This document shows, piece after piece, positions 16,849 through 25,364 of a stretch of 59,270 bases of DNA (positions are counted from its first letter, which is position 1; the number at the start of each line of letters is the position of its first letter). The notes beneath the pieces were generated by a model. The model worked only from the letters and a program-made list of their open reading frames with translations, was not told the origin of the DNA and made no database searches. The DNA lies in contig CALXTD010000008.1 of assembly GCA_944391315.1 (NCBI GenBank), positions 1 to 59,270 on the forward strand, given 5' to 3'. A program made the position numbers and the translations under genes. The stretch comes from an uncultured Alphaproteobacteria bacterium (GTDB lineage Bacteria > Pseudomonadota > Alphaproteobacteria > RF32 > CAG-239).

Positions 16849-18459
16849 TTAGATATTGTTAGTTACTCTGGTCTCAGGATTTAACGGTGATTCCAAAATA
16901 ACCGGAGTCAAGATGATAACCAAAATGCTTCTGGTCTTGTTAGCAACGGCAGAACCTCCGAGCAAAGAGTTAGTAGCCGAGCCTACACCTGTCTTTTCAG
17001 AAGAATTTTCAACTCTTTCATAACCGGTCAAAACCAAAGATTCACCAGATTTCAAAGCAACTTCTTGAGTGAACCCGCGAGATTCGATAATCGGGTTTTG
17101 AATATATTGACCATCATCTTCTTCACCGTTTCCGCCTAAAGGAACTTTTTCCAAAGAGATTAAGTCTGAAAGGGTCAAGTTAAACATTAACAACAATCTG
17201 CCATGTTCCAAAATTCTTGGAAGAATATCAAGGGTAAAACCAGTTTCGATTTCTTCTGTTTCTGTAGAAATATCATAATAGTTTCCGTCACCACCGCTGT
17301 TTGTCTTAGTAATTTCAGAAATATAGTTCTGCTTTCTAACGACCTGAATCGGTGCCGGCTTGTTGTTCAGAGTAGTAACTGTACCACTCGTAATCATATT
17401 AGTCGTTCCTTGTGTCGAAAGAGCTGTAATGCTGGCATTAATATTCCAGTTACCCGGCATGAGTCTCATTTCCATATTATTGGTAACTTCGGTACCAAAG
17501 GTGTTTGTCGGGCTGATAACCGAAACACTGCTCTTTCCGTCATCAAAGGCGGCATTCAAATCAAGACCATAAGTATCATTATCTTCAACACTTACTTGTA
17601 AAACTTTAACGCTAACCGCTACTTGACGTGAAAGTCTGGCGTTTTGCTCATTTACAAATTTTGCAACTTTCGCAACATCATTCGGTGTCGCTGTTAAAGA
17701 AATTGTACCGTTTGAAGAGTCAATCGTCAGCTTAGAATTCTGAGAAATCATAGATGTGATCGCTTTTTCAATATTTCCCCACAACTCAATTTCTGCTGTA
17801 CTAGACAATGATAATTCCGAAGTTCCGCCTTCACCATCAGCCGATCCGCCAACATTGACCGAAAGAGACGGCTTGGTTGGCAAGCTATAAAGAACGAATG
17901 TTCTGGTGATGTTTTTATAGAAATAGAGCTCTTTTCTATCATATTTCCACCAAATGCCAAATCTCGAAGATAATTCGTTTAATAAACCACTGAGGGGGCC
18001 TCTGTAAGAGACAAGCATCTTGTCTGGTTCTGTCCAATCGACACCAATGTTCTCAGGTGTTGGCTTGTTCGATTTGGCCGATGCGTTAATGCTTTCTTCC
18101 AAATCCGGAGCAAATCTAACTTTAATAGAGGTGATTTTATTAATCATATCACCAATTTCATAAAGGGTAATAGGTCTATTACTGATAAGTGTAATTCCTT
18201 TTTGGCTTTCAAGATAAGCAGGCAATGGCTCACCTTCAAATTCAATTTCGCTGGTATCGCCAAGCCAAATATCATTTTTTACGCGAACAACATCATCAGG
18301 GGCTGCCTGTGTTGGAGCCTTAGCTGTTTCTTGCAAAACAGTTGCTGCTTTAACTTCTTTTTCAAGAGAGGCATCTAAGCTTGTAGACAAGGAGCAAGCG
18401 GCAACGGCAGAAACGATGGCAAGGCCGCAGCCATAAACAACGATACGATTAAAAAGCAT
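16849..18459 (-). CDS. pilN: PilN outer-membrane secretin lipoprotein
   Basis: I place the start at the ATG at 18459 (536 residues) because GGAGG sits six bases before it; an ATG two codons earlier lies immediately after the SD. A lipobox V-A-A-C at about residues 19-22 gives an acylated mature N-terminus. The middle carries secretin N-domain repeats and the C-terminal half has secretin beta-barrel signatures such as V-A-L-K-S-G-E-S-L-V-L-T-G and V-I-I-L-T-P-V-I-L. This is the gated outer-membrane channel for the type IVb pilus. The start overlaps the pilL-like gene by 11 bases. Confidence 0.9.
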   Translation of the reverse strand: MLFNRIVVYGCGLAIVSAVAACSLSTSLDASLEKEVKAATVLQETAKAPTQAAPDDVVRVKNDIWLGDTSEIEFEGEPLPAYLESQKGITLISNRPITLYEIGDMINKITSIKVRFAPDLEESINASAKSNKPTPENIGVDWTEPDKMLVSYRGPLSGLLNELSSRFGIWWKYDRKELYFYKNITRTFVLYSLPTKPSLSVNVGGSADGEGGTSELSLSSTAEIELWGNIEKAITSMISQNSKLTIDSSNGTISLTATPNDVAKVAKFVNEQNARLSRQVAVSVKVLQVSVEDNDTYGLDLNAAFDDGKSSVSVISPTNTFGTEVTNNMEMRLMPGNWNINASITALSTQGTTNMITSGTVTTLNNKPAPIQVVRKQNYISEITKTNSGGDGNYYDISTETEEIETGFTLDILPRILEHGRLLLMFNLTLSDLISLEKVPLGGNGEEDDGQYIQNPIIESRGFTQEVALKSGESLVLTGYERVENSSEKTGVGSATNSLLGGSAVANKTRSILVIILTPVILESPLNPETRVTNNI

Positions 18460-19078
18460 TTTCATCCTCCAATGTCTCAACAACTAAAACTCTGTTACCT
18501 TTATAAAAAGTGCCGATAGGAGCCGGTTTTGCACGGGCAAAAGCTCTAATTAAGGCAGAACTAACATCGGCAAAGCGACCGCGGAACATTGCACCTGCAG
18601 TCAAAGTATAATTACGATTACTCTTCCAAACCAAGCGCCAACCGGACTTTTCGCTCCATTCTGAGAGAAGGCCTTTCAAGCTCTTACCTTCTTCGGCCAA
18701 CCAGTCTTCAACCGGATCTTCAGGGGAAAAACCTTCGCCTGTAGCCCCTTCACCGTCAAAACCTGTTCCTTCGGAAGATACAATCTCTTCTTCAAAATCC
18801 ATGTATTCATCATCTGCACGGGGCGGAATAGCAGCGGAAAGGTTGTTTCCTGCACCCGCTTGCGTAATGAACTGGTCACGAGGAGATCTTTCGCCAAAGG
18901 CTCTAAAACTTGCATCAGTTTCAGTATAGCTGATAAATTCGCTATTGCTTTCAGCCGGCACAAAATTAGCTCCGGTTGTCTCATCACAGGGAACAACCGG
19001 CAATTCTGGGGCCTGTTGTGCGGCACAACCGGCAAAAACAAACAGCAGGAGTGCGGCGAAGCTTATTTTAGCATACAT
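18449..19078 (-). CDS. pilL: PilL/TcpQ-like lipoprotein
   Basis: The ATG at 19078 (209 residues) has AAGGAAG upstream and begins a lipoprotein signal with lipobox F-A-G-C (17-20). The C-terminal 90 residues contain a TcpQ-type domain: W-S-E-K-S-G-W-R-L-V-W-K followed by a beta-rich stretch ending V-L-V-V-E-T. TcpQ/PilL proteins associate with and stabilise the secretin in type IVb systems such as Vibrio TCP and R64. R64 PilL is larger. Position before PilN supports the call. Confidence 0.8.
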   Translation of the reverse strand: MYAKISFAALLLFVFAGCAAQQAPELPVVPCDETTGANFVPAESNSEFISYTETDASFRAFGERSPRDQFITQAGAGNNLSAAIPPRADDEYMDFEEEIVSSEGTGFDGEGATGEGFSPEDPVEDWLAEEGKSLKGLLSEWSEKSGWRLVWKSNRNYTLTAGAMFRGRFADVSSALIRAFARAKPAPIGTFYKGNRVLVVETLEDENAF

Positions 19079-19185
19079 ATTAATCTTCCTTAAGCAGTAT
19101 TTTGACATCATATTAATACCTATAATACATGTTGAAAACAATTAATCAAGCTCGAGTCGCTACTTATAACCATAACTTTTTCCCA

Positions 19186-20988
19186 TTACATCCTGTAGTA
19201 GGAAGAAGCCGGATCAAAGCGCTTCTTGTTACTGTCTTCACTGGTTTTCACGGCGCGAAGAATAAACGAATTTGGTTCTCTCGCGGTAAAAACAGTATGA
19301 ACTTTAGCGTATCCTAAACCCAAATTAGTTAAAATATTGTATAACAAATTCAATCTTTTTTGCTGAAGCGCATAAGAGCTTGAACCGTCTATACGAATTT
19401 CAAGTGCAACATCGTCATTTTCTATGGCTTTCTGAGCAAAAGCTTTAAGCCAATCTAATGTTTTTCCTGAGATTTCTGCGCGGTCGGGTTGAAAGGACAG
19501 TCTAATTTCCGAAGGCAAAATCTTCATTTTTTTGCTGTTTTTTGCAAGAAACTTAAAACTTGAAGGCTTGTCGGCGAATTCGACATTTTGTTCCTCTTCA
19601 ATATTTTTTTCTTGTTCGCTAGTGTCGTCATCGGTGCCCTCAGAAGAGGAAAACAAAGATGTCAAGCTGTCTAAAATTCCTTTGCTTTTTTGTTTTGTCT
19701 CGCTGTTTTCAGAATCTTCCTTAGAGGCAATGAATGGAATCTCGCTAATATTTTCATTAGAGGTAGATGCTGCCTCTTTTAATTTAAGCTCATCTTCAAG
19801 GGGTTTATTTTTTGGGTCAGAAACCAAATCTGGCATTAAATTTTTATTGTTTAAAATATCTTCAGGGATGGGGATAAGAATGTTGTTAACAACCTCTCCG
19901 GCGACTTTAACGCTGTTTTTATTATCGGCAAGCAAAGATTTAGGATCAGAAATATCTGCCGAAAGATCCAGTTTTTCTCCATTTTTATAAAACTCTTGAT
20001 CTAAAATTGTGTTGTTATCCGGAAATTTTGTTCCTTTTGCTGCAATCCATGGGCTTTCCTGTTTTGCAGATTGAACCTGTGGTCGCTCATAGAGTTCTTT
20101 TGCGGGGCGAGGTTGTGGGCTATCATCATGTTTTTCTGCCATGGTTTGCCATTCGCTGTCTTTTTCTTCTTTTGGTGAAGACTTATTGTCTGCAGGAGTA
20201 GCCATTGCGGCAACCGGTTTGTTGAAGTCAGCCATGGCAACCTGATTTTCTACAGAAGCGGGGTTTATTTTATACTTTGTAGAGGATTTGCGTGAAGGCT
20301 CGTTATCTTTTTCCAAAGGAATAAGAAGCTTACCTTCGTCTTTGTAATTACCGATAGTAACAATTTTCTCTTCTTTCTCAGAAGAATCAACCTTTGGTAA
20401 AGAAGGCAGAGCTTTTTCTTGGAAAATTTCTTTAGATGGGGTTGCCTCAGCCTTTTTTACAAATCTATCGGTATCTTCTTTAGCTTTGGCTGATAAAACA
20501 GGCTTATCAGAAGCCAGAGCAAGGTCATTTTTTATGCTGTCTGATAATGTAACTGTAATGTTTTGATTAAATGACTTGTTCTTGTGAGCTTTTGAGGTGT
20601 TTTTTTTCTGATTCGAAGTCTTTCCTTTCTCTTGAGGGGAATTTTTTTTCAGAGAAGGAGGCACATCTTTTTTATTAGAAGATATAAATTCAATATTTGC
20701 AACTTCTTTTTCTTCGATATCTTTAATCTGATTGGTCAAAACCTTTTCGCTGTTATGTGAGGAAAAAACAGAAGGGGTGTCGTCCTCAATAGGCTTCATA
20801 AGTGCAATTTTATCGGTTTTCTGATAAGAATGAGGAATATTCTTCAGAAAGAGAGATATATTCTGTGTCGGTAAAGAACTAACCGAAGAAGGCGTTTTGC
20901 TCACGCCCAAAAAGCTGTTTATGGAAAAAATCATAAACAACGACAAAGCAAAACTGCCCAAAAAAGATTTCAATCCGGTCAAAAACAT
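19186..20988 (-). CDS. membrane-anchored protein with OmpA-like C-terminus
   Basis: The 600-residue protein is the first gene of the pilus transcript. Residues 8-28 form a hydrophobic anchor. Residues 40-470 are low-complexity, rich in Ser, Lys, Asp, Pro and Glu, probably disordered and long enough to cross the periplasm. Residues about 480-590 resemble an OmpA/MotB peptidoglycan-binding domain: I-R-L-S-F-Q-P-D-R-A-E-I-S, later L-E-I-R-I-D-G and R-L-N-L-L-Y-N-I-L. The usual N-G-H-T-D motif is altered. I infer a link between inner membrane and cell wall at the pilus or secretion complex. There is no R64 pil counterpart I recognise. Confidence 0.65.
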   Translation of the reverse strand: MFLTGLKSFLGSFALSLFMIFSINSFLGVSKTPSSVSSLPTQNISLFLKNIPHSYQKTDKIALMKPIEDDTPSVFSSHNSEKVLTNQIKDIEEKEVANIEFISSNKKDVPPSLKKNSPQEKGKTSNQKKNTSKAHKNKSFNQNITVTLSDSIKNDLALASDKPVLSAKAKEDTDRFVKKAEATPSKEIFQEKALPSLPKVDSSEKEEKIVTIGNYKDEGKLLIPLEKDNEPSRKSSTKYKINPASVENQVAMADFNKPVAAMATPADNKSSPKEEKDSEWQTMAEKHDDSPQPRPAKELYERPQVQSAKQESPWIAAKGTKFPDNNTILDQEFYKNGEKLDLSADISDPKSLLADNKNSVKVAGEVVNNILIPIPEDILNNKNLMPDLVSDPKNKPLEDELKLKEAASTSNENISEIPFIASKEDSENSETKQKSKGILDSLTSLFSSSEGTDDDTSEQEKNIEEEQNVEFADKPSSFKFLAKNSKKMKILPSEIRLSFQPDRAEISGKTLDWLKAFAQKAIENDDVALEIRIDGSSSYALQQKRLNLLYNILTNLGLGYAKVHTVFTAREPNSFILRAVKTSEDSNKKRFDPASSYYRM

Positions 20989-21009
20989 AAAATAACCCCT
21001 CTAAAAACT

Positions 21010-21038
21010 TAGATAAATCAAAATGCGACTCTTGGCAA
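21010..21038 (-). promoter_or_regulatory. candidate promoter of the pilus operon
   Basis: On the minus strand TTGCCA (at 21038-21033) and TATCTA (at 21015-21010) are separated by 17 bases, a good sigma-70 match lying 22 bases before the first pilus gene, with AGAGGGG as its ribosome site. Confidence 0.45.
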
Positions 21039-21264
21039 AGGGTTTGTCATTTTATACCCAGAAATTTCAAAAAAAGCATTGGAAATAGCGAAAATTAAAA
21101 TTATCAAATTATTTACCTTTTGTGTGATAAAAATAGGGTATGTTTGCAATTAAATAACTGTGAACTTTTTGTTACAGGAAAAATAATTGTGAATAAACAG
21201 AGGATTACTTCATTTCTGTCGAATACGATTATGCTGGAAAAAAATCTCAAAATCGGTTATTCTA

Positions 21265-21270
21265 TATAAT
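21265..21270 (+). promoter_or_regulatory. candidate -10 box of the VirB-type operon
   Basis: A perfect TATAAT lies 53 bases before the first VirB2-like gene, but no convincing -35 box is found at 16-18 bases upstream. It may need an activator. Confidence 0.3.
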
Positions 21271-21322
21271 AGAGAGGAAGTAGGCAACAAAACTGATATC
21301 AAATATTAAAGGAGAAAGTGCG

Positions 21323-21682
21323 ATGCAGTTTATTAAAAGAAATCTTTGGAGCTTAGCTACCATGGCGCTGGTTTTGGTGATTGCAATGGTTGGTGATGTT
21401 TCAGCGCAAGGTACGGTTACAGGTAGCTCAATTATGGGTGAAGCCGCAGATAAAGGTCGTGAAGTCTTTGACGCTGTCAAAACCATAATCTTCATTCTTG
21501 GTGGTTTTGGTTTGGTCGGTTTGGCTTGGGCCGCTTTATGGGGTAAAGTTAACTGGAAGTGGTTGGCTGCTTTGGCCGTTGGTTTGGCTATCTTGGCTGC
21601 AGCAAGTTCTATCGTTGAATATGCAACCGGCGATAAGAGAGCAACTAATGAAAAATTCAATACCACTTTCGGTAACATCTAA
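21323..21682 (+). CDS. virB2: VirB2-like pilin (core type)
   Basis: The 119-residue protein has a signal region (about 1-30, ending V-S-A-Q-G) and two hydrophobic helices (about 55-73 and 77-95) joined by K-V-N-W-K-W, the topology of TrbC/VirB2 pilins. The motif N-W-K-W-L and a C-terminal E-Y-A-T-G-D recur in the next two genes, so it defines a local VirB2-like core. VirB2 is the pilus subunit of type IV secretion systems. GGAG lies before the ATG. A strong hairpin with T-run follows at 21705, so this gene may be expressed more highly than the rest. Confidence 0.8.
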   Translation: MQFIKRNLWSLATMALVLVIAMVGDVSAQGTVTGSSIMGEAADKGREVFDAVKTIIFILGGFGLVGLAWAALWGKVNWKWLAALAVGLAILAAASSIVEYATGDKRATNEKFNTTFGNI

Positions 21683-21704
21683 GTCGTTAGTTGCATAATA
21701 AACA

Positions 21705-21759
21705 GGGGAAAGAAGACACAAATGAACAATATAAGTTTGGCGCTTCTTTCTCCTTTTTT
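21705..21759 (+). terminator. terminator or attenuator after the first VirB2-like gene
   Basis: Eleven bases GGGGAAAGAAG pair with CTTCTTTCTCC (one G-U pair) across a 27-base loop, followed by six T residues on the plus strand. The large loop makes it weaker than usual, but it lies exactly between the small pilin gene and the two large fused ones, so it could tune their ratio. Confidence 0.65.
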
Positions 21760-21828
21760 CATATTAGTATAAAAATTATAAAAGCCTCAAATTTTTTTTG
21801 AGCAAAAGTTACACAACGGGAGTGAGTC

Positions 21829-22613
21829 ATGAAAAAATATATAATTATAATCTTGGCAGCAATAAGCACCCTTAGCCTGAGCTTTTCAGCCGAGGCTTAC
21901 ACCCGAGAAGAGCTGGAAGAACAAATGCGCAGTGAGATGAGCGCTGCGTATTCGACCTATAATAGCAATAAAGAGAAATTGGCCGAAGTACAAAATACGT
22001 TAAACGGGCTGGATGGGCAAAAAGCCGCAGCGTTAAAGGAATTAGAAGAACAGGTAAGAAATGACCAAATAACAGATTCAGAATACAAGAAAAAAGTAAA
22101 AGAGGTAGAAAAAAATTATAAAAACCTAGAAAAGGCCTATAAAAAACAAAAGGATGGGCTTGAAGATATGATATCAAACTTTGATAAAGAGTTTGATAAA
22201 CGGATGGAAGAAATAGATGATAAGATGGCCGAACAACAAAAGAATGCAGAAAAAGCGGACAAGAAGACAAAAAAATTAAAGTCGGCCTTAGCAGAATGCG
22301 AAGCGATGGTGGCGACCTCAGCCAAAAGGAAAGAATGTGCGGAAAAGGCGATGAAAAAATATGCCTTGACAGATGAAGAAGCAGCAGCGGCAGAACAAAT
22401 AGCAGCAGATAATGCCGCGGCAGTAAAAGCAGGCGTGCAAAAGCTTTTGCAAGAGAGCATGGAAGAAGAAATACCGGAAGAGGAAATTGTAAAGTTAAAA
22501 GAAGCCACTTACGGAACCAAACCAACAACGGAGGGCTCAACCGGTAGTGGAGCTAATGCCAACGATGGAGGAACAGGAACCGGAAGCTCTGGCTCGACAA
22601 CGACTACTGGTGG
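21829..22613 (+). repeat. 785-bp direct repeat, copy 1
   Basis: Bases 21829-22613 match 23040-23824 with no difference that I can see, offset 1,211 bases. Identity covers start codon, signal peptide, coiled coil and part of the Gly/Ser/Thr linker, then drops through a short patch of a few substitutions into unrelated sequence. Confidence 0.9.
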
Positions 22614-23016
22614 CGCAGATACAACAGGAGCTGCAGATGGTTCAACAGAAATTGCCGGTTCTTCAGGTACTTCCGGTGGAACAGGCGGTTCAACGAGTAC
22701 CGGAGGTTCAAGCAGTGGCACTTCAAGTGGTGGCGGTTTTTCCGGAGGCTCTAGTAGTGGGCTTTTTAGTAATCTGATTAACAGTGGTGCCGAAATTTTT
22801 GAAGGCATGAAGAGCATTATATTTGCCGTGTCTGGTTTAGGTATAGTTGGTGTGGCAATCGGTGGTTTCTTTGGAAACCTGAACTGGAAATGGCTTTCAG
22901 CAATAATCATAGGCTTAATGGTTATAGCCGGGGCTGGTGGCATACTTCAATATATTGCCGGTGACAGTGCGGTTAGCTCAATCAATATTCAAGACAGCTT
23001 GAAAAATGCAGGCTGA
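21829..23016 (+). CDS. coiled-coil exported protein with VirB2-like C-terminus, copy 1
   Basis: The 395-residue protein has a signal peptide (1-23, ending A-E-A-Y), then a long Glu/Lys/Ala coiled coil (about 25-230), then a Gly/Ser/Thr-rich linker (235-315), and ends with a VirB2-like two-helix hairpin (about 322-385: G-L-G-I-V-G-V-A-I-G-G, N-L-N-W-K-W-L, Q-Y-I-A-G-D). Its first 785 bases are identical to those of the next gene. I infer a pilin-related subunit carrying a large exported module, perhaps a decorated or minor pilin. GGGAGTGAG precedes the ATG. The identical half suggests recent duplication or gene conversion. Confidence 0.75.
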   Translation: MKKYIIIILAAISTLSLSFSAEAYTREELEEQMRSEMSAAYSTYNSNKEKLAEVQNTLNGLDGQKAAALKELEEQVRNDQITDSEYKKKVKEVEKNYKNLEKAYKKQKDGLEDMISNFDKEFDKRMEEIDDKMAEQQKNAEKADKKTKKLKSALAECEAMVATSAKRKECAEKAMKKYALTDEEAAAAEQIAADNAAAVKAGVQKLLQESMEEEIPEEEIVKLKEATYGTKPTTEGSTGSGANANDGGTGTGSSGSTTTTGGADTTGAADGSTEIAGSSGTSGGTGGSTSTGGSSSGTSSGGGFSGGSSSGLFSNLINSGAEIFEGMKSIIFAVSGLGIVGVAIGGFFGNLNWKWLSAIIIGLMVIAGAGGILQYIAGDSAVSSINIQDSLKNAG

Positions 23017-23039
23017 GAACAGAACAGGGGAGAAAAGTC

Positions 23040-23824
23040 ATGAAAAAATATATAATTATAATCTTGGCAGCAATAAGCACCCTTAGCCTGAGCTTTTCAG
23101 CCGAGGCTTACACCCGAGAAGAGCTGGAAGAACAAATGCGCAGTGAGATGAGCGCTGCGTATTCGACCTATAATAGCAATAAAGAGAAATTGGCCGAAGT
23201 ACAAAATACGTTAAACGGGCTGGATGGGCAAAAAGCCGCAGCGTTAAAGGAATTAGAAGAACAGGTAAGAAATGACCAAATAACAGATTCAGAATACAAG
23301 AAAAAAGTAAAAGAGGTAGAAAAAAATTATAAAAACCTAGAAAAGGCCTATAAAAAACAAAAGGATGGGCTTGAAGATATGATATCAAACTTTGATAAAG
23401 AGTTTGATAAACGGATGGAAGAAATAGATGATAAGATGGCCGAACAACAAAAGAATGCAGAAAAAGCGGACAAGAAGACAAAAAAATTAAAGTCGGCCTT
23501 AGCAGAATGCGAAGCGATGGTGGCGACCTCAGCCAAAAGGAAAGAATGTGCGGAAAAGGCGATGAAAAAATATGCCTTGACAGATGAAGAAGCAGCAGCG
23601 GCAGAACAAATAGCAGCAGATAATGCCGCGGCAGTAAAAGCAGGCGTGCAAAAGCTTTTGCAAGAGAGCATGGAAGAAGAAATACCGGAAGAGGAAATTG
23701 TAAAGTTAAAAGAAGCCACTTACGGAACCAAACCAACAACGGAGGGCTCAACCGGTAGTGGAGCTAATGCCAACGATGGAGGAACAGGAACCGGAAGCTC
23801 TGGCTCGACAACGACTACTGGTGG
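23040..23824 (+). repeat. 785-bp direct repeat, copy 2
   Basis: Second copy of the repeat starting at 21829, beginning at the ATG of the 634-residue gene. The first difference seen is a synonymous T for C at the Gly codon near 23825. Confidence 0.9.
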
Positions 23825-24944
23825 TGCAGATGCAACAGGCGCTGCAGATGGTTCAACAGAAATTGCCGGTGTGTCAGTCGTAACCGGCGGTGGTAGCGAT
23901 ACACTTAGTGGCGGAAATGCAGGCAATCCTTCATCTTATGGCGGAGGTTCAAATGGATTAGCCGGATGTACTTCAGGAGATATTTTTGACCAAGTAACCT
24001 GTAAGGTTTTGGGCTTTGTAAGTGACCTAAGACTTCTGGCATACATAATTTCCGGCTTTGGTATGATTGTGTTTACCTATGGTGCAATATTTAACAAAAT
24101 TAACTGGAAGCATTTTTCTTATATTGCCGTCAGCTTGTTCTTATTGTCTGTAATGGGGTCATTTATTCAATATTTTTCAGGAGATAAAACCGCCGCCACA
24201 AAATTAGGCTATGGTAACCATATGAGTGGTGGCTATTCTCAGATAAGTGGCTCAACAGGGGGAGGGTCTGCTGTTTCAAGTAGTGATATACCTAATGTAA
24301 ACGTCGGAAATACCAGTACGGCTAATATTATTAGTGGTGGTAGTGATGGCGAAACCGCAGCAGGAACAGGTACGGATTCTGGCTCCAAGGGCTTTTCGTT
24401 AAAAGACTTGGCCTCATCATTGTCATCAGGAATAAAAGCTGTAAAAAATGTTTATAACGCAGCCGTAACAACAGAAGGCGGTCTAAAAAATATTGGTGGT
24501 ATGATATCAAATATAAAAAATGCAATCGAAAACAATAAAACAGATTGGGATGGGTTGGTTAATACCGCAATGAACATTGCCGGAAGTATAAGCAGCGGTA
24601 CTTATGATGCTAAACATGATGTGAATAGCCTAGTGTCCAGTGTTGGAGATTTTGCAAATAATGTACAAGATATATTTTCAAGCGCAGAAAAACGAGAGGA
24701 AAATCAGCAACGAAGAGCAGAAGGCGAGGCAACTAATAAGGTTACAGAATGGCTGCAAAACCAAGGATCTAAAGTCCAAGAAGGAGTGGGAGAAGCCAGC
24801 AATGACACAAGAGATGTTGCAAACTCTGTTGTAAATGTTGCTAACGAAACAAATGCCGGTAATAAAATGGGGGGCGATGCTCTTGGAGCAACGCTGGGAG
24901 CGGCTCAAGCAATAATCGAAACGGTGCAACCGCCGAAATATTAA
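23040..24944 (+). CDS. coiled-coil exported protein with internal VirB2-like hairpin, copy 2
   Basis: The 634-residue protein repeats the signal peptide, coiled coil and linker of copy 1, then has a different VirB2-like hairpin at about 313-385 (K-I-N-W-K-H, Q-Y-F-S-G-D) and a further 250 residues. The tail is Ser/Gly/Asn-rich and then helical (V-K-N-V-Y-N-A-A-V and D-R-A-like heptads), with no second membrane segment. Its hairpin is preceded by a Cys pair (about C305, C314) not seen in copy 1. So the N-terminal module is shared while the membrane core and tail are swapped, as in modular domain exchange. Function in the secretion machine is inferred from the hairpin and from lying before VirB3 and VirB4. 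Confidence 0.75.
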   Translation: MKKYIIIILAAISTLSLSFSAEAYTREELEEQMRSEMSAAYSTYNSNKEKLAEVQNTLNGLDGQKAAALKELEEQVRNDQITDSEYKKKVKEVEKNYKNLEKAYKKQKDGLEDMISNFDKEFDKRMEEIDDKMAEQQKNAEKADKKTKKLKSALAECEAMVATSAKRKECAEKAMKKYALTDEEAAAAEQIAADNAAAVKAGVQKLLQESMEEEIPEEEIVKLKEATYGTKPTTEGSTGSGANANDGGTGTGSSGSTTTTGGADATGAADGSTEIAGVSVVTGGGSDTLSGGNAGNPSSYGGGSNGLAGCTSGDIFDQVTCKVLGFVSDLRLLAYIISGFGMIVFTYGAIFNKINWKHFSYIAVSLFLLSVMGSFIQYFSGDKTAATKLGYGNHMSGGYSQISGSTGGGSAVSSSDIPNVNVGNTSTANIISGGSDGETAAGTGTDSGSKGFSLKDLASSLSSGIKAVKNVYNAAVTTEGGLKNIGGMISNIKNAIENNKTDWDGLVNTAMNIAGSISSGTYDAKHDVNSLVSSVGDFANNVQDIFSSAEKREENQQRRAEGEATNKVTEWLQNQGSKVQEGVGEASNDTRDVANSVVNVANETNAGNKMGGDALGATLGAAQAIIETVQPPKY

Positions 24945-24971
24945 CCGGTTATTCATAAATAAACGTGTATA

Positions 24972-25004
24972 CTGAAAGCGGGGCCAGAGAGCTCCGCTTG
25001 TCAG
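24972..25004 (+). promoter_or_regulatory. stable hairpin between the large VirB2-like gene and virB3
   Basis: Bases 24972-24984 pair with 24991-25004 around a 6-base loop (CAGAGA), 13 pairs with one G-U and a single bulge. There is no T-run after it, so it is not a standard terminator. It could be an mRNA processing or stability element that separates pilin-rich from downstream mRNA. No function is proven. Confidence 0.45.
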
Positions 25005-25073
25005 TAAAATGAAAGATATTCTTGTCAAAAGACAAATAACGCCATAATCTAAAATCATAGGGAGGAGCAAAAG

Positions 25074-25364
25074 ATGCGGGAAGGAATATTAAAAGCCGTA
25101 GCAAATCCCCCAAAAATACTTTGGGGACCATTTTTGCCGACGCTGATTAACTTCGCATTGCAATTTCCGATAATGTTTATGGCAATAGGTGTTTTTGGCG
25201 CAAACCCGATTATTTTTCTTGCAACAATATTCATAGGCCATTCCATTGTTGTTATATACGGTGTCAAAGAGCCCCATATGTCTGCAATGATACAAGCTTT
25301 CGGGCAAACACGTATGGTCACAAAAAATCTCTATAAAGTAAAGGGGAACAAATTTGAGCCCTGA
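25074..25364 (+). CDS. virB3: VirB3-like inner-membrane protein
   Basis: The 96-residue protein fits VirB3/TrbD in size and topology: a short N-terminal cytoplasmic part with K-A-V-A-N-P-P, two hydrophobic helices (about 20-40 and 44-63), then G-V-K-E-P-H-M and a Lys-rich tail. VirB3 couples the VirB4 ATPase to the inner membrane. GGAGGAGC lies before the ATG. It overlaps virB4 by 11 bases, as virB3 and virB4 often do. Confidence 0.85.
   Translation: MREGILKAVANPPKILWGPFLPTLINFALQFPIMFMAIGVFGANPIIFLATIFIGHSIVVIYGVKEPHMSAMIQAFGQTRMVTKNLYKVKGNKFEP

Larger units (their letters stand above)
20989..21322. other. divergent intergenic region between pilus and VirB loci
   Basis: About 330 AT-rich bases with no plausible gene. 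The two outward-facing operons start on either side. It holds a candidate minus-strand promoter near 21010-21038 and a candidate plus-strand -10 box at 21265-21270. I see no tRNA, repeat or strong palindrome. Shared regulation of both loci from here is possible. Confidence 0.6.

Noticed and set aside
21872..24900. Long minus-strand open frames opposite the two large VirB2-like genes.
   Set aside because: They are identical in both copies only because the coding strand is duplicated, lack ribosome sites and are rich in Leu/Pro as expected for the antisense of Glu/Lys-rich coding DNA.
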